A stretch of 64,000 nt of DNA, from contig NZ_FTMM01000005.1 in the NCBI RefSeq assembly GCF_900156075.1, positions 1-64,000 of the forward strand, written 5' to 3'. Under the pieces are notes generated by a model. That model worked only from the letters and a program-made list of their open reading frames with translations, made no database searches and was not told the DNA's origin. Positions within the stretch are counted from its first letter, which is position 1. The number at the start of each line of letters is the position of its first letter. Of this stretch, positions 53,180 through 61,074 are shown in pieces. The position numbers and the translations under genes were made by a program. The stretch comes from Chryseobacterium sp. RU37D (lineage in GTDB: Bacteria > Bacteroidota > Bacteroidia > Flavobacteriales > Weeksellaceae).

Positions 53180-53734
53180 TTATATTTCTCTCAAAATTTT
53201 GTAAACTAAATGAGTGGGAAGTCCCATAATGGTATAGAAACTGCCATTCATTTTTCTGATCTTGGCCATCCCCAGCCATTCCTGAATGCCGTAGCTTCCT
53301 GCCTTATCGAAAGGTTTGTAATGCTGGATATAGTATACAATTTCATCATCTGTAATATTATCAAACTCTACATCCGCAATATCTGTTTGTGTAATGGTTT
53401 TTGTTAAAGTTTTAATGGTAATAGCTGTGTACACCTGATGTATTTTTCCGGAAAGCATTTTCAACATTTGTGTAGCTTCTTCTTTGTCTTTTGGTTTTCC
53501 AAGAAACTGATTGTCAATGGCTACAACGGTATCAGCTGTTAATAAAACTTCTCCTTCTTCCAGTTTTCGGAAGGCATCCGCTTTTAATTCTGACAGATAA
53601 GCTGCGGACTCTCCTACTTTGATATGTTCGGGAACAATCTCTTCACAATCAATTTTTACCACTTCAAAATCGAAGCCTAGGCTGGATAATAATTCTTTTC
53701 TTCTAGGAGACTGTGAGGCTAGTAATAATTTCAT
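53180..53734 (-). CDS. maf: Maf family nucleotide pyrophosphatase
   Basis: A 184-residue pyrophosphatase that hydrolyses non-canonical nucleoside triphosphates (dTTP/UTP-type or m7GTP). The signature start is LLLASQSPRRKELLSSLGFDFEV, then ADTVVAIDNQFLGKPKDKEEA with the catalytic Asp, and FDKAGSYGIQEW. The start at 53734 is used because the family begins at MKLLLASQSPRR; twelve codons further upstream are unrelated and overlap the KdsC-like gene. It ends the three-gene run 55002-53180. Confidence 0.92.
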   Translation of the reverse strand: MKLLLASQSPRRKELLSSLGFDFEVVKIDCEEIVPEHIKVGESAAYLSELKADAFRKLEEGEVLLTADTVVAIDNQFLGKPKDKEEATQMLKMLSGKIHQVYTAITIKTLTKTITQTDIADVEFDNITDDEIVYYIQHYKPFDKAGSYGIQEWLGMAKIRKMNGSFYTIMGLPTHLVYKILREI

Positions 53735-53744
53735 TTCTAAATAA

Positions 53745-54263
53745 TTAAACTGATTGTGTGTTATCATCATGCCATTTTCCCTGAACCTTCATTACTTGTT
53801 CAATTACATCACGTACTGCCCCGCTTCCGCCTTTTATTGAAGAAATGTATGTTGCAATTTCTTTAATTTCCGAGACGGCATTTTCCGGGCAGGCAGCAAC
53901 AGCAGAATTTTTCATAATATGAAGATCGGGAATATCGTCTCCCATTGTTAAAATTTCTTCATTTTTAAGATTGTACTTAGCCTTAAAATCTTCAAAATCT
54001 ATCATTTTATCTGGTGATTTTGGATAGTAATCCTTTACCCCGAGATAGTTCATTCTGTGTTTTACCATTTCGTCATTTCCGCCGGTGATTACTCCGATGA
54101 TATAGTTATTTTTCAATGCTTTAACCACTGCGTAACCATCCAGGACGTTCATTACCCTGCACATATTTCCTCCAGGCATCAGATAAACGTTCCCATCTGT
54201 GAAAACTCCGTCTACATCGAATACAAATGCTTTAATATTTTTTAATTTGTCTTTATAGCTCAT
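53745..54263 (-). CDS. HAD phosphatase, KdsC-like (3-deoxy-D-manno-octulosonate 8-phosphate phosphatase family)
   Basis: A 172-residue single-domain HAD enzyme. Motif I is FVFDVDGVFTDG (Asp16, Asp18), motif II IIGVITGGND, motif III the Lys of the SPDK segment and motif IV TMGDDIPDLHIM. It lacks a cap domain, like KdsC, which removes the 8-phosphate in Kdo synthesis for lipopolysaccharide. The CPENAVSEIKEIATYISSIKGGSGAVRDVIE ending is also KdsC-like. Substrate not proven. Overlaps the DUF2520 gene by 11 bases. Confidence 0.85.
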   Translation of the reverse strand: MSYKDKLKNIKAFVFDVDGVFTDGNVYLMPGGNMCRVMNVLDGYAVVKALKNNYIIGVITGGNDEMVKHRMNYLGVKDYYPKSPDKMIDFEDFKAKYNLKNEEILTMGDDIPDLHIMKNSAVAACPENAVSEIKEIATYISSIKGGSGAVRDVIEQVMKVQGKWHDDNTQSV

Positions 54264-55002
54264 ACATTTTTTGAATAGAATGATTCATTGTTTTATAAAT
54301 CTCAAGGCTTTCGTCTTTTAGCAACTGCTCGTGTAATTCCAGAATTCTTTTGTCGTTTCTCACGGCTGGTCCGGTTTGTGCAGATTTGGGATCAATTTCA
54401 TGTATTTTTTGAACTGTTTCATCAATAAGCGGCAAAAAATATTCAAAGGGAATTTCTTGGGAATCAGAAATTTCCTTGGCTCTTGAAAAAAGATGATTCA
54501 CAAAGTTACAAGCAAAAACGGCTGTCAAGTGAATGTATTTTCTTTTATTATAAGTGCTTTCCATTACATTTCTGGAGATTTTGGAAGCAATTTCAAACAA
54601 TGTTTTTTGATCATTTTCATTTTCAGCTTCAATAAAAAACGGAATCTTTGAATAATCCAGCTCTTTTGATTTTGAAAAGGTCTGTAAAGGATAAAAGCTT
54701 GATTTTCTGTACTCCCCTGCTAAAATTTCTTTGGAAATCGAACCTGAAGTATGGGCTACCAAGGCTTCTTTTTTAGTAATAATTTTAGAAACGGCTTCCA
54801 CAGAATTGTCACTTACGCAAATGAAATACACATCCGCATCCTCCAGGGTCTGCGTAGAAACCGGGATTTTGAGTTCTTCGGAGATTTTATTCAGTTCCTC
54901 TTCATTCCTGCCAAAAATCTGTGCTAAAGGAATTTTATTCAGAACAAAAGCTTTTGCCATATGGTAGGCTACATTTCCGGAACCGATGATTACAATTTGC
55001 AT
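54253..55002 (-). CDS. Rossmann-fold and DUF2520 domain protein
   Basis: A 249-residue protein: an N-terminal NAD(P)-binding Rossmann domain (MQIVIIGSGNVAYHMAKAF; VSTQTLEDADVYFICVSDNSVEAV) and a C-terminal helical DUF2520 domain (YIHLTAVFACNFVNHLFSRAKEI, QTGPAVRNDKRILELHEQLL). It resembles ketopantoate/pyrroline reductases in shape but its reaction is unknown. Start at 55002; 18 more codons upstream are in frame but do not belong to the fold. Translationally coupled to the KdsC-like gene. Confidence 0.85.
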   Translation of the reverse strand: MQIVIIGSGNVAYHMAKAFVLNKIPLAQIFGRNEEELNKISEELKIPVSTQTLEDADVYFICVSDNSVEAVSKIITKKEALVAHTSGSISKEILAGEYRKSSFYPLQTFSKSKELDYSKIPFFIEAENENDQKTLFEIASKISRNVMESTYNKRKYIHLTAVFACNFVNHLFSRAKEISDSQEIPFEYFLPLIDETVQKIHEIDPKSAQTGPAVRNDKRILELHEQLLKDESLEIYKTMNHSIQKMYEL

Positions 55003-55079
55003 ATAACAAAGATAGGATTTTGTGTTGAGTTTTTTGGAAGAGAAGTTGGGGTACAAAGTTAGTATGAGTAATTTTCAAT

Positions 55080-55240
55080 GCAGGGTTTGCGGAGAATCTT
55101 TATGTAGGATGCGTTCGCAGGGCGTTTTACTCAGCAATTGAGTATGAATGTGATATAGCCTTGGCTGGTGAAACGGCCTTGCGAACGGAAAATATTTTCA
55201 ATTATTTTAAAAAAATCCTTACGAACCTGCGTTAAATATT
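55080..55240. repeat. Dispersed intergenic repeat, two inverted copies (TTCGCAGGGCGTTTTACTC type)
   Basis: The 355-nt DUF2520-sigma gap contains GTTCGCAGGGCGTTTTACTC at about 55110-55130 and, in inverted orientation, GTTCGCAAGGCCGTTTCACC (about 55166-55187), forming a large imperfect hairpin. The same words occur at 12905-12935. This is a dispersed element, not coding. Confidence 0.6.
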
Positions 55241-55324
55241 ACCTCTTAATTTAAATCTTAAAAATTAATTTTAACAATAAAAAATATTTGGACTAAAAAT
55301 TGAAGAAGTAATTTAACTTTCAGT

Positions 55325-55332
55325 TATTTTTG
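55325..55332 (+). promoter_or_regulatory. Promoter -7 element (TATTTTTG) for the sigma-factor operon
   Basis: TATTTTTG lies 25 nt before the sigma-factor ATG; a TTG is 22 nt upstream, a little far. Confidence 0.5.
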
Positions 55333-55357
55333 TAATCCAAAACAATGAAAGCATCTT

Positions 55358-55909
55358 ATGAAGATTAAGGACACGGAAATTATTTCGTTGATGCAAGATC
55401 CACGAACTCAGGAAAAAGGAGTTCGTGCTTTAATGGATGCTTATCAAAGTAGATTGTATTGGCACATAAGAAGAATTATTGTGGACGGAGATCTTGCTCA
55501 GGACACTTTGCAGGAGACTTTTATTAAAGCTTATCAGAATTTTCACCAGTTCAAAAATGATAGCCAGTTATATACATGGCTGTACAGAATTGCTACCAAT
55601 GAAGCACTACAGCAAGTCAATAAACTGAAGAAAATGCAGAAAACTGATGGGGATGCTGAGTATCACATGCAGAATCTTGTTGCGGATAATACAGACGGAG
55701 ATGCCGAAGAAATACAGATATTGCTACAGAGTGCTATACAAAGCCTGCCGGAAAAGCAGAAACTGGTATTTATGATGCGGTATTATGATGATCTGCCTTA
55801 CGAAGAGATATCCAAAATTGTGGATATGTCGGTAGGGACACTGAAAACGAATTATCATTATGCCAAACAGAAAATAGAAGAATATATTAAAGAGAATTAT
55901 GAGAGATAA
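55358..55909 (+). CDS. ECF-type RNA polymerase sigma factor
   Basis: A 183-residue sigma-70-family factor with region 2 (MDAYQSRLYWHIRRIIVDGDLAQDTLQETFIKAYQNFHQFKNDSQLYTWLYRIATNEAL) and region 4 (LPEKQKLVFMMRYYDDLPYEEISKIVDMSVGTLKTNYHYAKQKI), joined by a short linker, so the extracytoplasmic-function class. It would direct RNA polymerase to a stress or envelope regulon, held in check by the next gene. It starts at 55358; a preceding ATG at 55345 stops after seven codons. Confidence 0.9.
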   Translation: MKIKDTEIISLMQDPRTQEKGVRALMDAYQSRLYWHIRRIIVDGDLAQDTLQETFIKAYQNFHQFKNDSQLYTWLYRIATNEALQQVNKLKKMQKTDGDAEYHMQNLVADNTDGDAEEIQILLQSAIQSLPEKQKLVFMMRYYDDLPYEEISKIVDMSVGTLKTNYHYAKQKIEEYIKENYER

Positions 55910-55928
55910 TTTTTGAGAAAACGACAAG

Positions 55929-56564
55929 ATGAAAGATTTTGATCTGGAAAAATTAGAACGCAAAAACATCTATAAAGTCCCTGAAAATTTGTTTGAAAAC
56001 ATTCAGGGGAGGGTATTGAGTGGGCTCAATAATTTTGATCTGGAAAAATTAGAACGTAAAAATATTTACACAGTCCCTGAAAATCTGTTTGAGAATATTC
56101 AGGAAAATGTATTGAGTAGTGTGCTGACGGCTAAGAAAAAAGTATCGATTTTTAAATTAAATTGGGCTTATGCAGCTGCCGCATCACTGGCTTTGATTTT
56201 TGGAGCGACTTTTATTTTTGACAGCAATAATGATTCAAAAGGAACAAATTCTCAGACAGCTTATGCTTCGAATATCAAGGAAAAAAAGTCTGAAAGCGAA
56301 AAGGCTTATGAAACTTTGAAATCTGATTTAACTTCTATCGAAAATAATAATCAAATAATTGAAAATCAAAATAATAATAAAGTCTTAGTTCAAGATAACA
56401 GCGGAACAGAAACAAAAGCTGAAACGATAAGTAAAGCTTTAAAATCTGTTTCACAACAAGAAGAAACTCAGATGAACGAATACCTGGATTCTTTTACAAA
56501 TTCTGAAATCTCAGAGTTGGCAAGCAATTCAACACAGGACGTTTACCTGGATTTATATAATTAA
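55929..56564 (+). CDS. Putative anti-sigma factor with a duplicated N-terminal segment
   Basis: A 211-residue protein with one transmembrane helix (LNWAYAAAASLALIFGATFIF, residues about 77-97), a cytoplasmic N-terminus and an extracytoplasmic asparagine/serine-rich C-terminal part (SDLTSIENNNQIIENQNNN ... EEETQMNEYLDSFTNSE). That topology and its position 19 bases after the sigma gene suggest an anti-sigma factor. The cytoplasmic part contains the same 32-residue unit twice (FDLEKLERKNIY, VPENLFENIQ): residues 4-35 and 36-67. Most relatives I would expect to have one copy, so this may alter sigma binding. A role as anti-sigma factor is inferred. Confidence 0.7.
   Translation: MKDFDLEKLERKNIYKVPENLFENIQGRVLSGLNNFDLEKLERKNIYTVPENLFENIQENVLSSVLTAKKKVSIFKLNWAYAAAASLALIFGATFIFDSNNDSKGTNSQTAYASNIKEKKSESEKAYETLKSDLTSIENNNQIIENQNNNKVLVQDNSGTETKAETISKALKSVSQQEETQMNEYLDSFTNSEISELASNSTQDVYLDLYN
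55938..56129 (+). repeat. In-frame 96-bp tandem duplication inside the anti-sigma gene
   Basis: 55938-56033 and 56034-56129 are two copies of a 96-bp unit differing at scattered positions, mostly synonymous. The unit encodes FDLEKLERKN, IYxVPENLFENIQ and a variable linker. Confidence 0.85.
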
Positions 56565-57082
56565 TGAGAAAGATGAAAAAGATATTATTTACACTTTTGA
56601 TTATTTATGGTTTTGGACTGAATGCCCAAAGAATGGATTATGACTGGAAAAAAATGGACCCTAAACAAAGAAAGGAAGTAATAAACAATCTTTCTCCGGA
56701 GGAAAGAAAAATGCTCCTTACCAAGTTCCGAAACAATATGGTGATGGAAAATCTGGATATAGATCCTAGTGATAAAACCGAATTTACAGAGATCTATAAT
56801 GAATATCTGGAAAGCCAGAAGCAGATTAAAAACCAGTTTAATTCTAAGTTTAACCCTGAAACGCTGTCCAATGAAGAAGCCAAGGCTAAACTTCAGCAGA
56901 GTTTTGAGGTAGGACAAAAGTTATTGGATAATAGAAAAAAATACGCGGATAAAATGCAGCAGGTAATTCCTTGCCAAAAAGTCTTGAAGCTGTTTCAGTC
57001 TGAGGGAATGATGAGAGATAAGATGAACGAAAGAAAACCTCGCGGCAACAATAACGCTCCAAGACAAAGACAAACTCCATAA
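56564..57082 (+). CDS. Secreted protein of the ECF sigma operon (Spy/CpxP-like)
   Basis: A 172-residue protein with a signal peptide (KKILFTLLIIYGFGLNAQ) and a helical, highly charged body: KKMDPKQRKEVINNLSPEERKMLLTKFRNNMVMENL, YNEYLESQKQIKNQFNSKF, VGQKLLDNRKKYADKMQQVIPCQKVLKLF. This resembles Spy/CpxP-type LTXXQ chaperones and the proteins often named sensor of ECF-type sigma factor in Flavobacteria. It overlaps the previous stop by one base. Periplasmic; probably senses or buffers unfolded envelope proteins. An ATG at 56573 is an equally good start. Confidence 0.75.
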   Translation: MRKMKKILFTLLIIYGFGLNAQRMDYDWKKMDPKQRKEVINNLSPEERKMLLTKFRNNMVMENLDIDPSDKTEFTEIYNEYLESQKQIKNQFNSKFNPETLSNEEAKAKLQQSFEVGQKLLDNRKKYADKMQQVIPCQKVLKLFQSEGMMRDKMNERKPRGNNNAPRQRQTP

Positions 57083-57102
57083 TAGTTTATTTTTTTAATG
57101 TT

Positions 57103-57145
57103 GGACGACTCTTGCAATTTATTTGTGAGGGTCGTTTGATTTTTA
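57103..57145 (+). terminator. Terminator of the sigma-factor operon
   Basis: ACGACTCT (57105-57112) pairs with AGGGTCGT (57128-57135), one G-T pair, followed by TTGATTTTT. Confidence 0.65.
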
Positions 57146-57163
57146 GATTAATCTCTATTTTTG
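57136..57163 (+). promoter_or_regulatory. Promoter for the truncated secreted gene at 57182
   Basis: TTG (57136-57138) and TATTTTTG (57156-57163) are 17 nt apart; the ATG follows 18 nt later. Confidence 0.5.
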
Positions 57164-57181
57164 CAGAAACTTAAAAACATT

Positions 57182-57295
57182 ATGAAAAAAATTATTTTAT
57201 TCCTGTTATTTTCTGTCGTTGTTTCTGCGCAGAAGACACAATATATTGGAGTTGCTAACTTTGTTAGGACACAATTCTTATACTCTTTAAGTTAA
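57182..57295 (+). pseudogene. Remnant of a secreted protein gene: signal peptide plus short tail
   Basis: A 37-codon frame starts MKKIILFLLFSVVVSAQKTQ, a complete signal peptide with cleavage after SAQ, then only YIGVANFVRTQFLYSLS and a stop. The stop falls in a 47-nt imperfect palindrome (57268-57314). The promoter and signal peptide suggest a once-longer gene cut off at the palindrome; I do not recognise the original family. Confidence 0.5.
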
Positions 57296-57314
57296 AGAGG
57301 ATATAAATTTTGTC
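57268..57314. repeat. 47-nt imperfect palindrome upstream of lepA
   Basis: The 23-nt arms 57268-57290 and 57292-57314 match at 19 of 23 positions as inverted copies, with perfect inner arms CTCTTTAA and TTAAAGAG. It ends the truncated secreted gene and may be an inserted mini-element. Confidence 0.6.
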
Positions 57315-57404
57315 TCAAAAAGAGTTGCAAGTTCAAAATCAAATTAATCACAAATTAAATTCTCTCTATTAAAATTAAGAATAAGAAATTCTCTATCATT
57401 TTCT

Positions 57405-57412
57405 TATCTTTG
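57405..57412 (+). promoter_or_regulatory. Promoter -7 element (TATCTTTG) for lepA
   Basis: TATCTTTG lies 18 nt before the lepA ATG; the leader would be only about ten bases. Confidence 0.5.
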
Positions 57413-57430
57413 CAAATTACAAGTTCTTAA

Positions 57431-59227
57431 ATGAAAAACATACGAAATTTTTGCATAATCGCTCATATCGATCACGGTAAAAGTACTTTGGCAGATCGTC
57501 TTTTGGAGTACACCAATACGGTGACTCAAAGAGAATTACAGTCTCAGACGCTGGATGATATGGATTTGGAAAAAGAACGTGGGATTACTATTAAGTCTCA
57601 CGCCATCCAGATGGATTATGAATATAAAGGCGAAAAATTTATATTAAACTTAATTGATACACCGGGGCACGTAGATTTTTCCTACGAAGTTTCCCGTTCA
57701 ATTGCTGCTTGTGAAGGGGCACTTCTTATTGTAGATGCTGCTCAAAGTATTCAGGCACAAACGATTAGTAATTTGTATTTGGCATTGGAAAATGATTTAA
57801 CGATCATTCCGATTTTGAATAAAATTGACCTTCCTTCTGCAAATCCTGAAGAAGTAACTGACGAAATCATGAATTTGATAGGTTGCGAATATGAAGATGT
57901 TTTGAGAGTTTCAGGAAAAACAGGTGAAGGTGTTCACCATTTGCTAGAGCAAATTGTGGAAAGAATTCCGGCTCCGGTTGGAGATCCCGATGCACCGCTT
58001 CAGGCTTTGATTTTTGACTCAGTTTACAATCCATTCAGAGGAATTGAGGCTTATTTCAAAGTGGTAAACGGAAGCATTACGAAAAACGAAAAAATTAAAT
58101 TCTTTGCAACAGGTAAAGAATATGGAGCTGATGAGGTAGGAACTTTGAAGTTGAAGCAGGTTCCAAAGAAAACTGTAGGTTGTGGAGATGTAGGATATTT
58201 GGTTTCCGGTATTAAAGATGCCCGTGAAGTAAAAGTAGGTGATACCATCACTTCTTTTGATAAGCCTGCTGCAGGACCAATCGAAGGTTTTGAGGAAGTA
58301 AAGCCAATGGTTTTCGCAGGTATTTATCCAATTGATTCTGAGGATTTTGAAGAGTTAAGATTCTCTCTTGAAAAATTAAGACTAAATGATGCTTCTTTGG
58401 TTTTCGAACCGGAAAGTTCAGCGGCTTTAGGTTTCGGTTTCCGATGCGGATTCTTAGGAATGCTTCACATGGAAATTGTTCAGGAAAGGCTCGATAGAGA
58501 GTTTAATATGAACGTCATCACAACAGTTCCAAACGTTTCTTATTTTGGTTATTCTAAAAAAGAACCAGAGGTTCCGATTCTTATCAATAACCCTTCCGAA
58601 ATGATGGATCCTTCAATTTTAGATAGAGTGGAAGAGCCTTATATTAAGGCTTCCATCATTACGAAATCTGACTTTGTAGGATCTGTAATGACACTTTGTA
58701 TTGAAAAAAGAGGGGAAATCGTTAACCAAAGTTATTTGACGTCTGAAAGGGTAGAATTAATCTTCAACATGCCTTTGGCAGAGGTTGTTTTCGACTTCTA
58801 TGACAGATTAAAATCTATTTCTAAAGGATATGCTTCTTTCGACTATCATCCAATCGGATTCAGAGCTTCCAAGTTGGTAAAAATGGATATCCTGATTAAT
58901 GGAGATATGGTAGATGCATTATCTTCTTTGATTCACGATTCTAATGCTTATCATATAGGTAAAAAAATGTGTGAAAAACTTCGTGAACTGATCCCGAGAC
59001 AGCAGTTTGACATTGCAGTTCAGGCAGCTTTGGGAACGAAAGTTATTGCAAGAGAAACAATTAAAGCATTGAGAAAAGACGTTACCGCAAAATGTTACGG
59101 AGGAGATATTTCCAGAAAGCGTAAACTTTTGGAAAAGCAAAAAGAAGGTAAGAAAAAAATGAAGCAGATTGGTCGTGTAGAAGTACCACAATCGGCATTT
59201 ATGGCTGTTTTGAAGCTTAATGATTAA
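57431..59227 (+). CDS. lepA: Elongation factor 4 (LepA)
   Basis: A 598-residue ribosomal GTPase that back-translocates stalled ribosomes. The GTP-binding domain has [17 protein letters not shown] (G1), GITIKSH (G2), [10 protein letters not shown] (G3) and PILNKIDLP (G4). Domain II, III and V follow with [34 protein letters not shown] ([17 protein letters not shown]) and the LepA-specific C-terminal domain ([29 protein letters not shown]). Length and motifs are standard. Confidence 0.96.
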   Translation: MKNIRNFCIIAHIDHGKSTLADRLLEYTNTVTQRELQSQTLDDMDLEKERGITIKSHAIQMDYEYKGEKFILNLIDTPGHVDFSYEVSRSIAACEGALLIVDAAQSIQAQTISNLYLALENDLTIIPILNKIDLPSANPEEVTDEIMNLIGCEYEDVLRVSGKTGEGVHHLLEQIVERIPAPVGDPDAPLQALIFDSVYNPFRGIEAYFKVVNGSITKNEKIKFFATGKEYGADEVGTLKLKQVPKKTVGCGDVGYLVSGIKDAREVKVGDTITSFDKPAAGPIEGFEEVKPMVFAGIYPIDSEDFEELRFSLEKLRLNDASLVFEPESSAALGFGFRCGFLGMLHMEIVQERLDREFNMNVITTVPNVSYFGYSKKEPEVPILINNPSEMMDPSILDRVEEPYIKASIITKSDFVGSVMTLCIEKRGEIVNQSYLTSERVELIFNMPLAEVVFDFYDRLKSISKGYASFDYHPIGFRASKLVKMDILINGDMVDALSSLIHDSNAYHIGKKMCEKLRELIPRQQFDIAVQAALGTKVIARETIKALRKDVTAKCYGGDISRKRKLLEKQKEGKKKMKQIGRVEVPQSAFMAVLKLND

Positions 59228-59261
59228 ATAAAAGCCAAGTAAAAAGGCAGAAGATAAAAGT

Positions 59262-59292
59262 AAAATCCGCAGACAGTTCTGCGGATTTTTTA
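59262..59292 (+). terminator. Intrinsic terminator of lepA
   Basis: AATCCGCAGA (59264-59273) pairs with TCTGCGGATT (59278-59287) around a four-base loop, followed by a T-run. Confidence 0.88.
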
Positions 59293-59293
59293 T

Positions 59294-59500
59294 TTATTTC
59301 TTACGGGTAAATTTTATTTCCATCATTTTAAATTCTTTTCCTGTTTTAGAATCTGGGCCGTACATTTCCAGTTTCTGCGTGTTGTCATCCACGAAAGTAA
59401 AGACTTCTCTTACGTCACAATCTTTTCCCGGTCTTGCGGGATCCTTCATTTTTCCTTTAAATTCCATTGATTTTGTTGAAGCGCTCCAATTGCCTTCCAT
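59294..59500 (-). pseudogene. C-terminal remnant of a DUF1579 protein
   Basis: Only 68 residues remain (starting MEGNWSASTKSMEFKGKMKD). The piece CDVREVFTFVDDNTQKLEMYG and GKEFKMMEIKFTRKK matches the end of DUF1579 proteins, normally 150-200 residues and secreted. The frame is open about 18 codons further upstream without any start and is then closed by a stop near 59557. No signal peptide or N-terminal domain is left, so I read it as a truncated gene. The ATG at 59500 is just an internal methionine. Confidence 0.6.
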
Positions 59501-59788
59501 ATTTAACCTGAGTTCGGGATAAGCATTTTGAATAACTAAAAGAAAATCATTAATTTATACTTAGTCCTTTCATTTCTTGATCAACTTTTTGATTTTCAGG
59601 ATAGAAAAATGGTTATAAACCAGAAATAATGAAGTCATCTTTTAAAGATCTGAAAGCTAAATCATCAAAACATAATATTTAAAATAATAATTATCAATTA
59701 ATTAAAATTTACAACTATTATTATTTTCTTATCCCTAACTCAGGTAAATTTAATAAAAATTATTATTTGGAGATTTTTTATTTTAATA

Positions 59789-59819
59789 TTGAATAGTATT
59801 AATCTAAATTGTAATTTTG
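59789..59819 (+). promoter_or_regulatory. Promoter for the Nudix-type regulator
   Basis: TTG (59789-59791) and TAATTTTG (59812-59819) are 20 nt apart, 25 nt before the ATG at 59845. The preceding 59501-59788 holds only the tail of the DUF1579 remnant and AT-rich DNA. Confidence 0.6.
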
Positions 59820-59844
59820 TGTATTCGTAACGCAAATTAATACA

Positions 59845-60546
59845 ATGGAGTCTCCAAAAGAATTAGAGGATATAAAAGTTACCGTAGATGCGGTCATTTT
59901 TGGATATTTTAAAAAAAATGACCTTCAGCTTTTATTGATCCAAAGAAATATTAAGCCATTCAAAGGAGACTGGGCTCTTCCGGGAAGACTTGTTCTTAAC
60001 AATGAAAATCTCGACGATGCGGTAAAGAGGGAACTATATGAAAAAACAGGTATAAGACCTGATTTTTTGGAACAACTCTACACTTTTGGTAATGTTGATC
60101 GTGATCCTCGAAACAGGGTGGTTTCCATAGCGTATTTAGGACTTGTGAATCCCTCTTATCATAAAGTCTTTGCAGATTCCGATGTAGAAGATGTACAATG
60201 GTTCAGTGTGAATCAGCTTCCAAAACTGGCTTTTGATCATCAAATAATTATTGATGTTGCGTTAAAAAGGCTTCGTAAAAAAATTCAGTACCAGCCCATT
60301 GCTTTTAATCTTTTGAATGAAGAGTTTGCGTTTTCTGATCTTGAAAATCTCTATAAAACCATTATTGGTAAAGAAATTGATCGCCGGAATTTTCGCAAAA
60401 AAATTATGAGTTACGAATTGCTTAATGAAACCAATAATTTGAAAAAAGAAGGCAGCGGAAGACCCAGTAAACTATTTATCTTCAATCAGGAGAAACATAG
60501 AGGACTGGAAGAGGAGGGGTTTTATTTCGAAATTAAATGGGTTTAA
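59845..60546 (+). CDS. Nudix-related transcriptional regulator (NrtR/AraR-like)
   Basis: A 233-residue protein: an N-terminal Nudix domain (residues 8-140) and a C-terminal winged helix (about 150-233; FSDLENLYKTIIGKEIDRRNFRKKIMSYELL and GSGRPSKLFIFN). The Nudix box is degenerate: LPGRLVLNNENLDDAVKREL has Arg48 for the usual second glycine, and YEKTGI has Lys67 for the last metal-binding glutamate. Loss of hydrolysis with retained ligand binding is typical of the regulators NrtR (NAD metabolism) and AraR (arabinose, in Bacteroidetes). The remains of NADAR and KptA genes directly downstream favour an NAD/ADP-ribose link here. Confidence 0.82.
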   Translation: MESPKELEDIKVTVDAVIFGYFKKNDLQLLLIQRNIKPFKGDWALPGRLVLNNENLDDAVKRELYEKTGIRPDFLEQLYTFGNVDRDPRNRVVSIAYLGLVNPSYHKVFADSDVEDVQWFSVNQLPKLAFDHQIIIDVALKRLRKKIQYQPIAFNLLNEEFAFSDLENLYKTIIGKEIDRRNFRKKIMSYELLNETNNLKKEGSGRPSKLFIFNQEKHRGLEEEGFYFEIKWV

Positions 60547-60655
60547 AAACAAATTTTATGTATATTCCTATAAATAAAATAAATTTTGATAATGAAAATC
60601 AATCGACAATATTATTTAGTTTACAATTAACGCGAATAATTTGGAAGATATAATT

Positions 60656-60930
60656 ATGTTTTTTTTTGTGTAAAAAATGATACGATTGAAAAATTTCAGA
60701 TAAAAGAAAAATTAGAATTCAGTTTTTTTGGGAGGCATGATTGAAGGATAAAATTACCAAAGCATTTTTCAGCCAGTGGATTCCTGTTAATTTTGAAGAA
60801 GAAGGAATTAATTACAAAACTGCTGAACATTTCAATGATAAAAAGGTTTATTTTTAATGATGATAAAAGCAAAATCATAGCGGCTCAAAATAATATCAAT
60901 TCCGTTTTAGAAAAAAGAATTGAAAAATAA
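60656..60930 (+). pseudogene. Wrecked NADAR (YbiA/DUF1768) gene
   Basis: In one frame the DNA reads DTIEKFQIKEKLEFSFFGRHD then a stop; in another KDKITKAFFSQWIPVNFEEEG and INYKTAEHFNDKKVYF; in a third FNDDKSKIIAAQNNINSVLEKR. Together these are the first half of a NADAR protein, which removes ADP-ribose from riboflavin precursors or guanine bases. At least two frameshifts are present, and the segment after TAEH that should carry WMMAEKARL is deleted. The second half is gone. Not functional. Confidence 0.65.
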
Positions 60931-60933
60931 AGC

Positions 60934-61034
60934 CGACATCGCGTTCATCTGAATCAGACAAAGAAACCGCAGCCAAAGTAGGAATGCACCAGGGAAAACC
61001 GATTATTTTAACAGTCAGATTAAATATTGACTAA
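60934..61034 (+). pseudogene. Remnant of KptA/Tpt1-type RNA 2'-phosphotransferase
   Basis: The DNA reads RHRVHLNQTK in one frame and ETAAKVGMHQGKPIILTVRL in the next, matching the HVHLSxxxETAxxVGxRHGKPVVL core of KptA/Tpt1, an NAD-using enzyme that removes 2'-phosphates from RNA and leaves ADP-ribose cyclic phosphate. Only about 35 codons remain, with one frameshift. Sits directly behind the NADAR remnant and the Nudix-type regulator. Confidence 0.5.
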
Positions 61035-61074
61035 TTCATCATACCAATAAAAAAGATGCTTCAAAATTTGTGTC

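Noticed and set aside
60696..60878. Minus-strand 60-codon frame
   Set aside because: It lies opposite the NADAR remnant and has no family likeness; the plus-strand pieces explain the region better.
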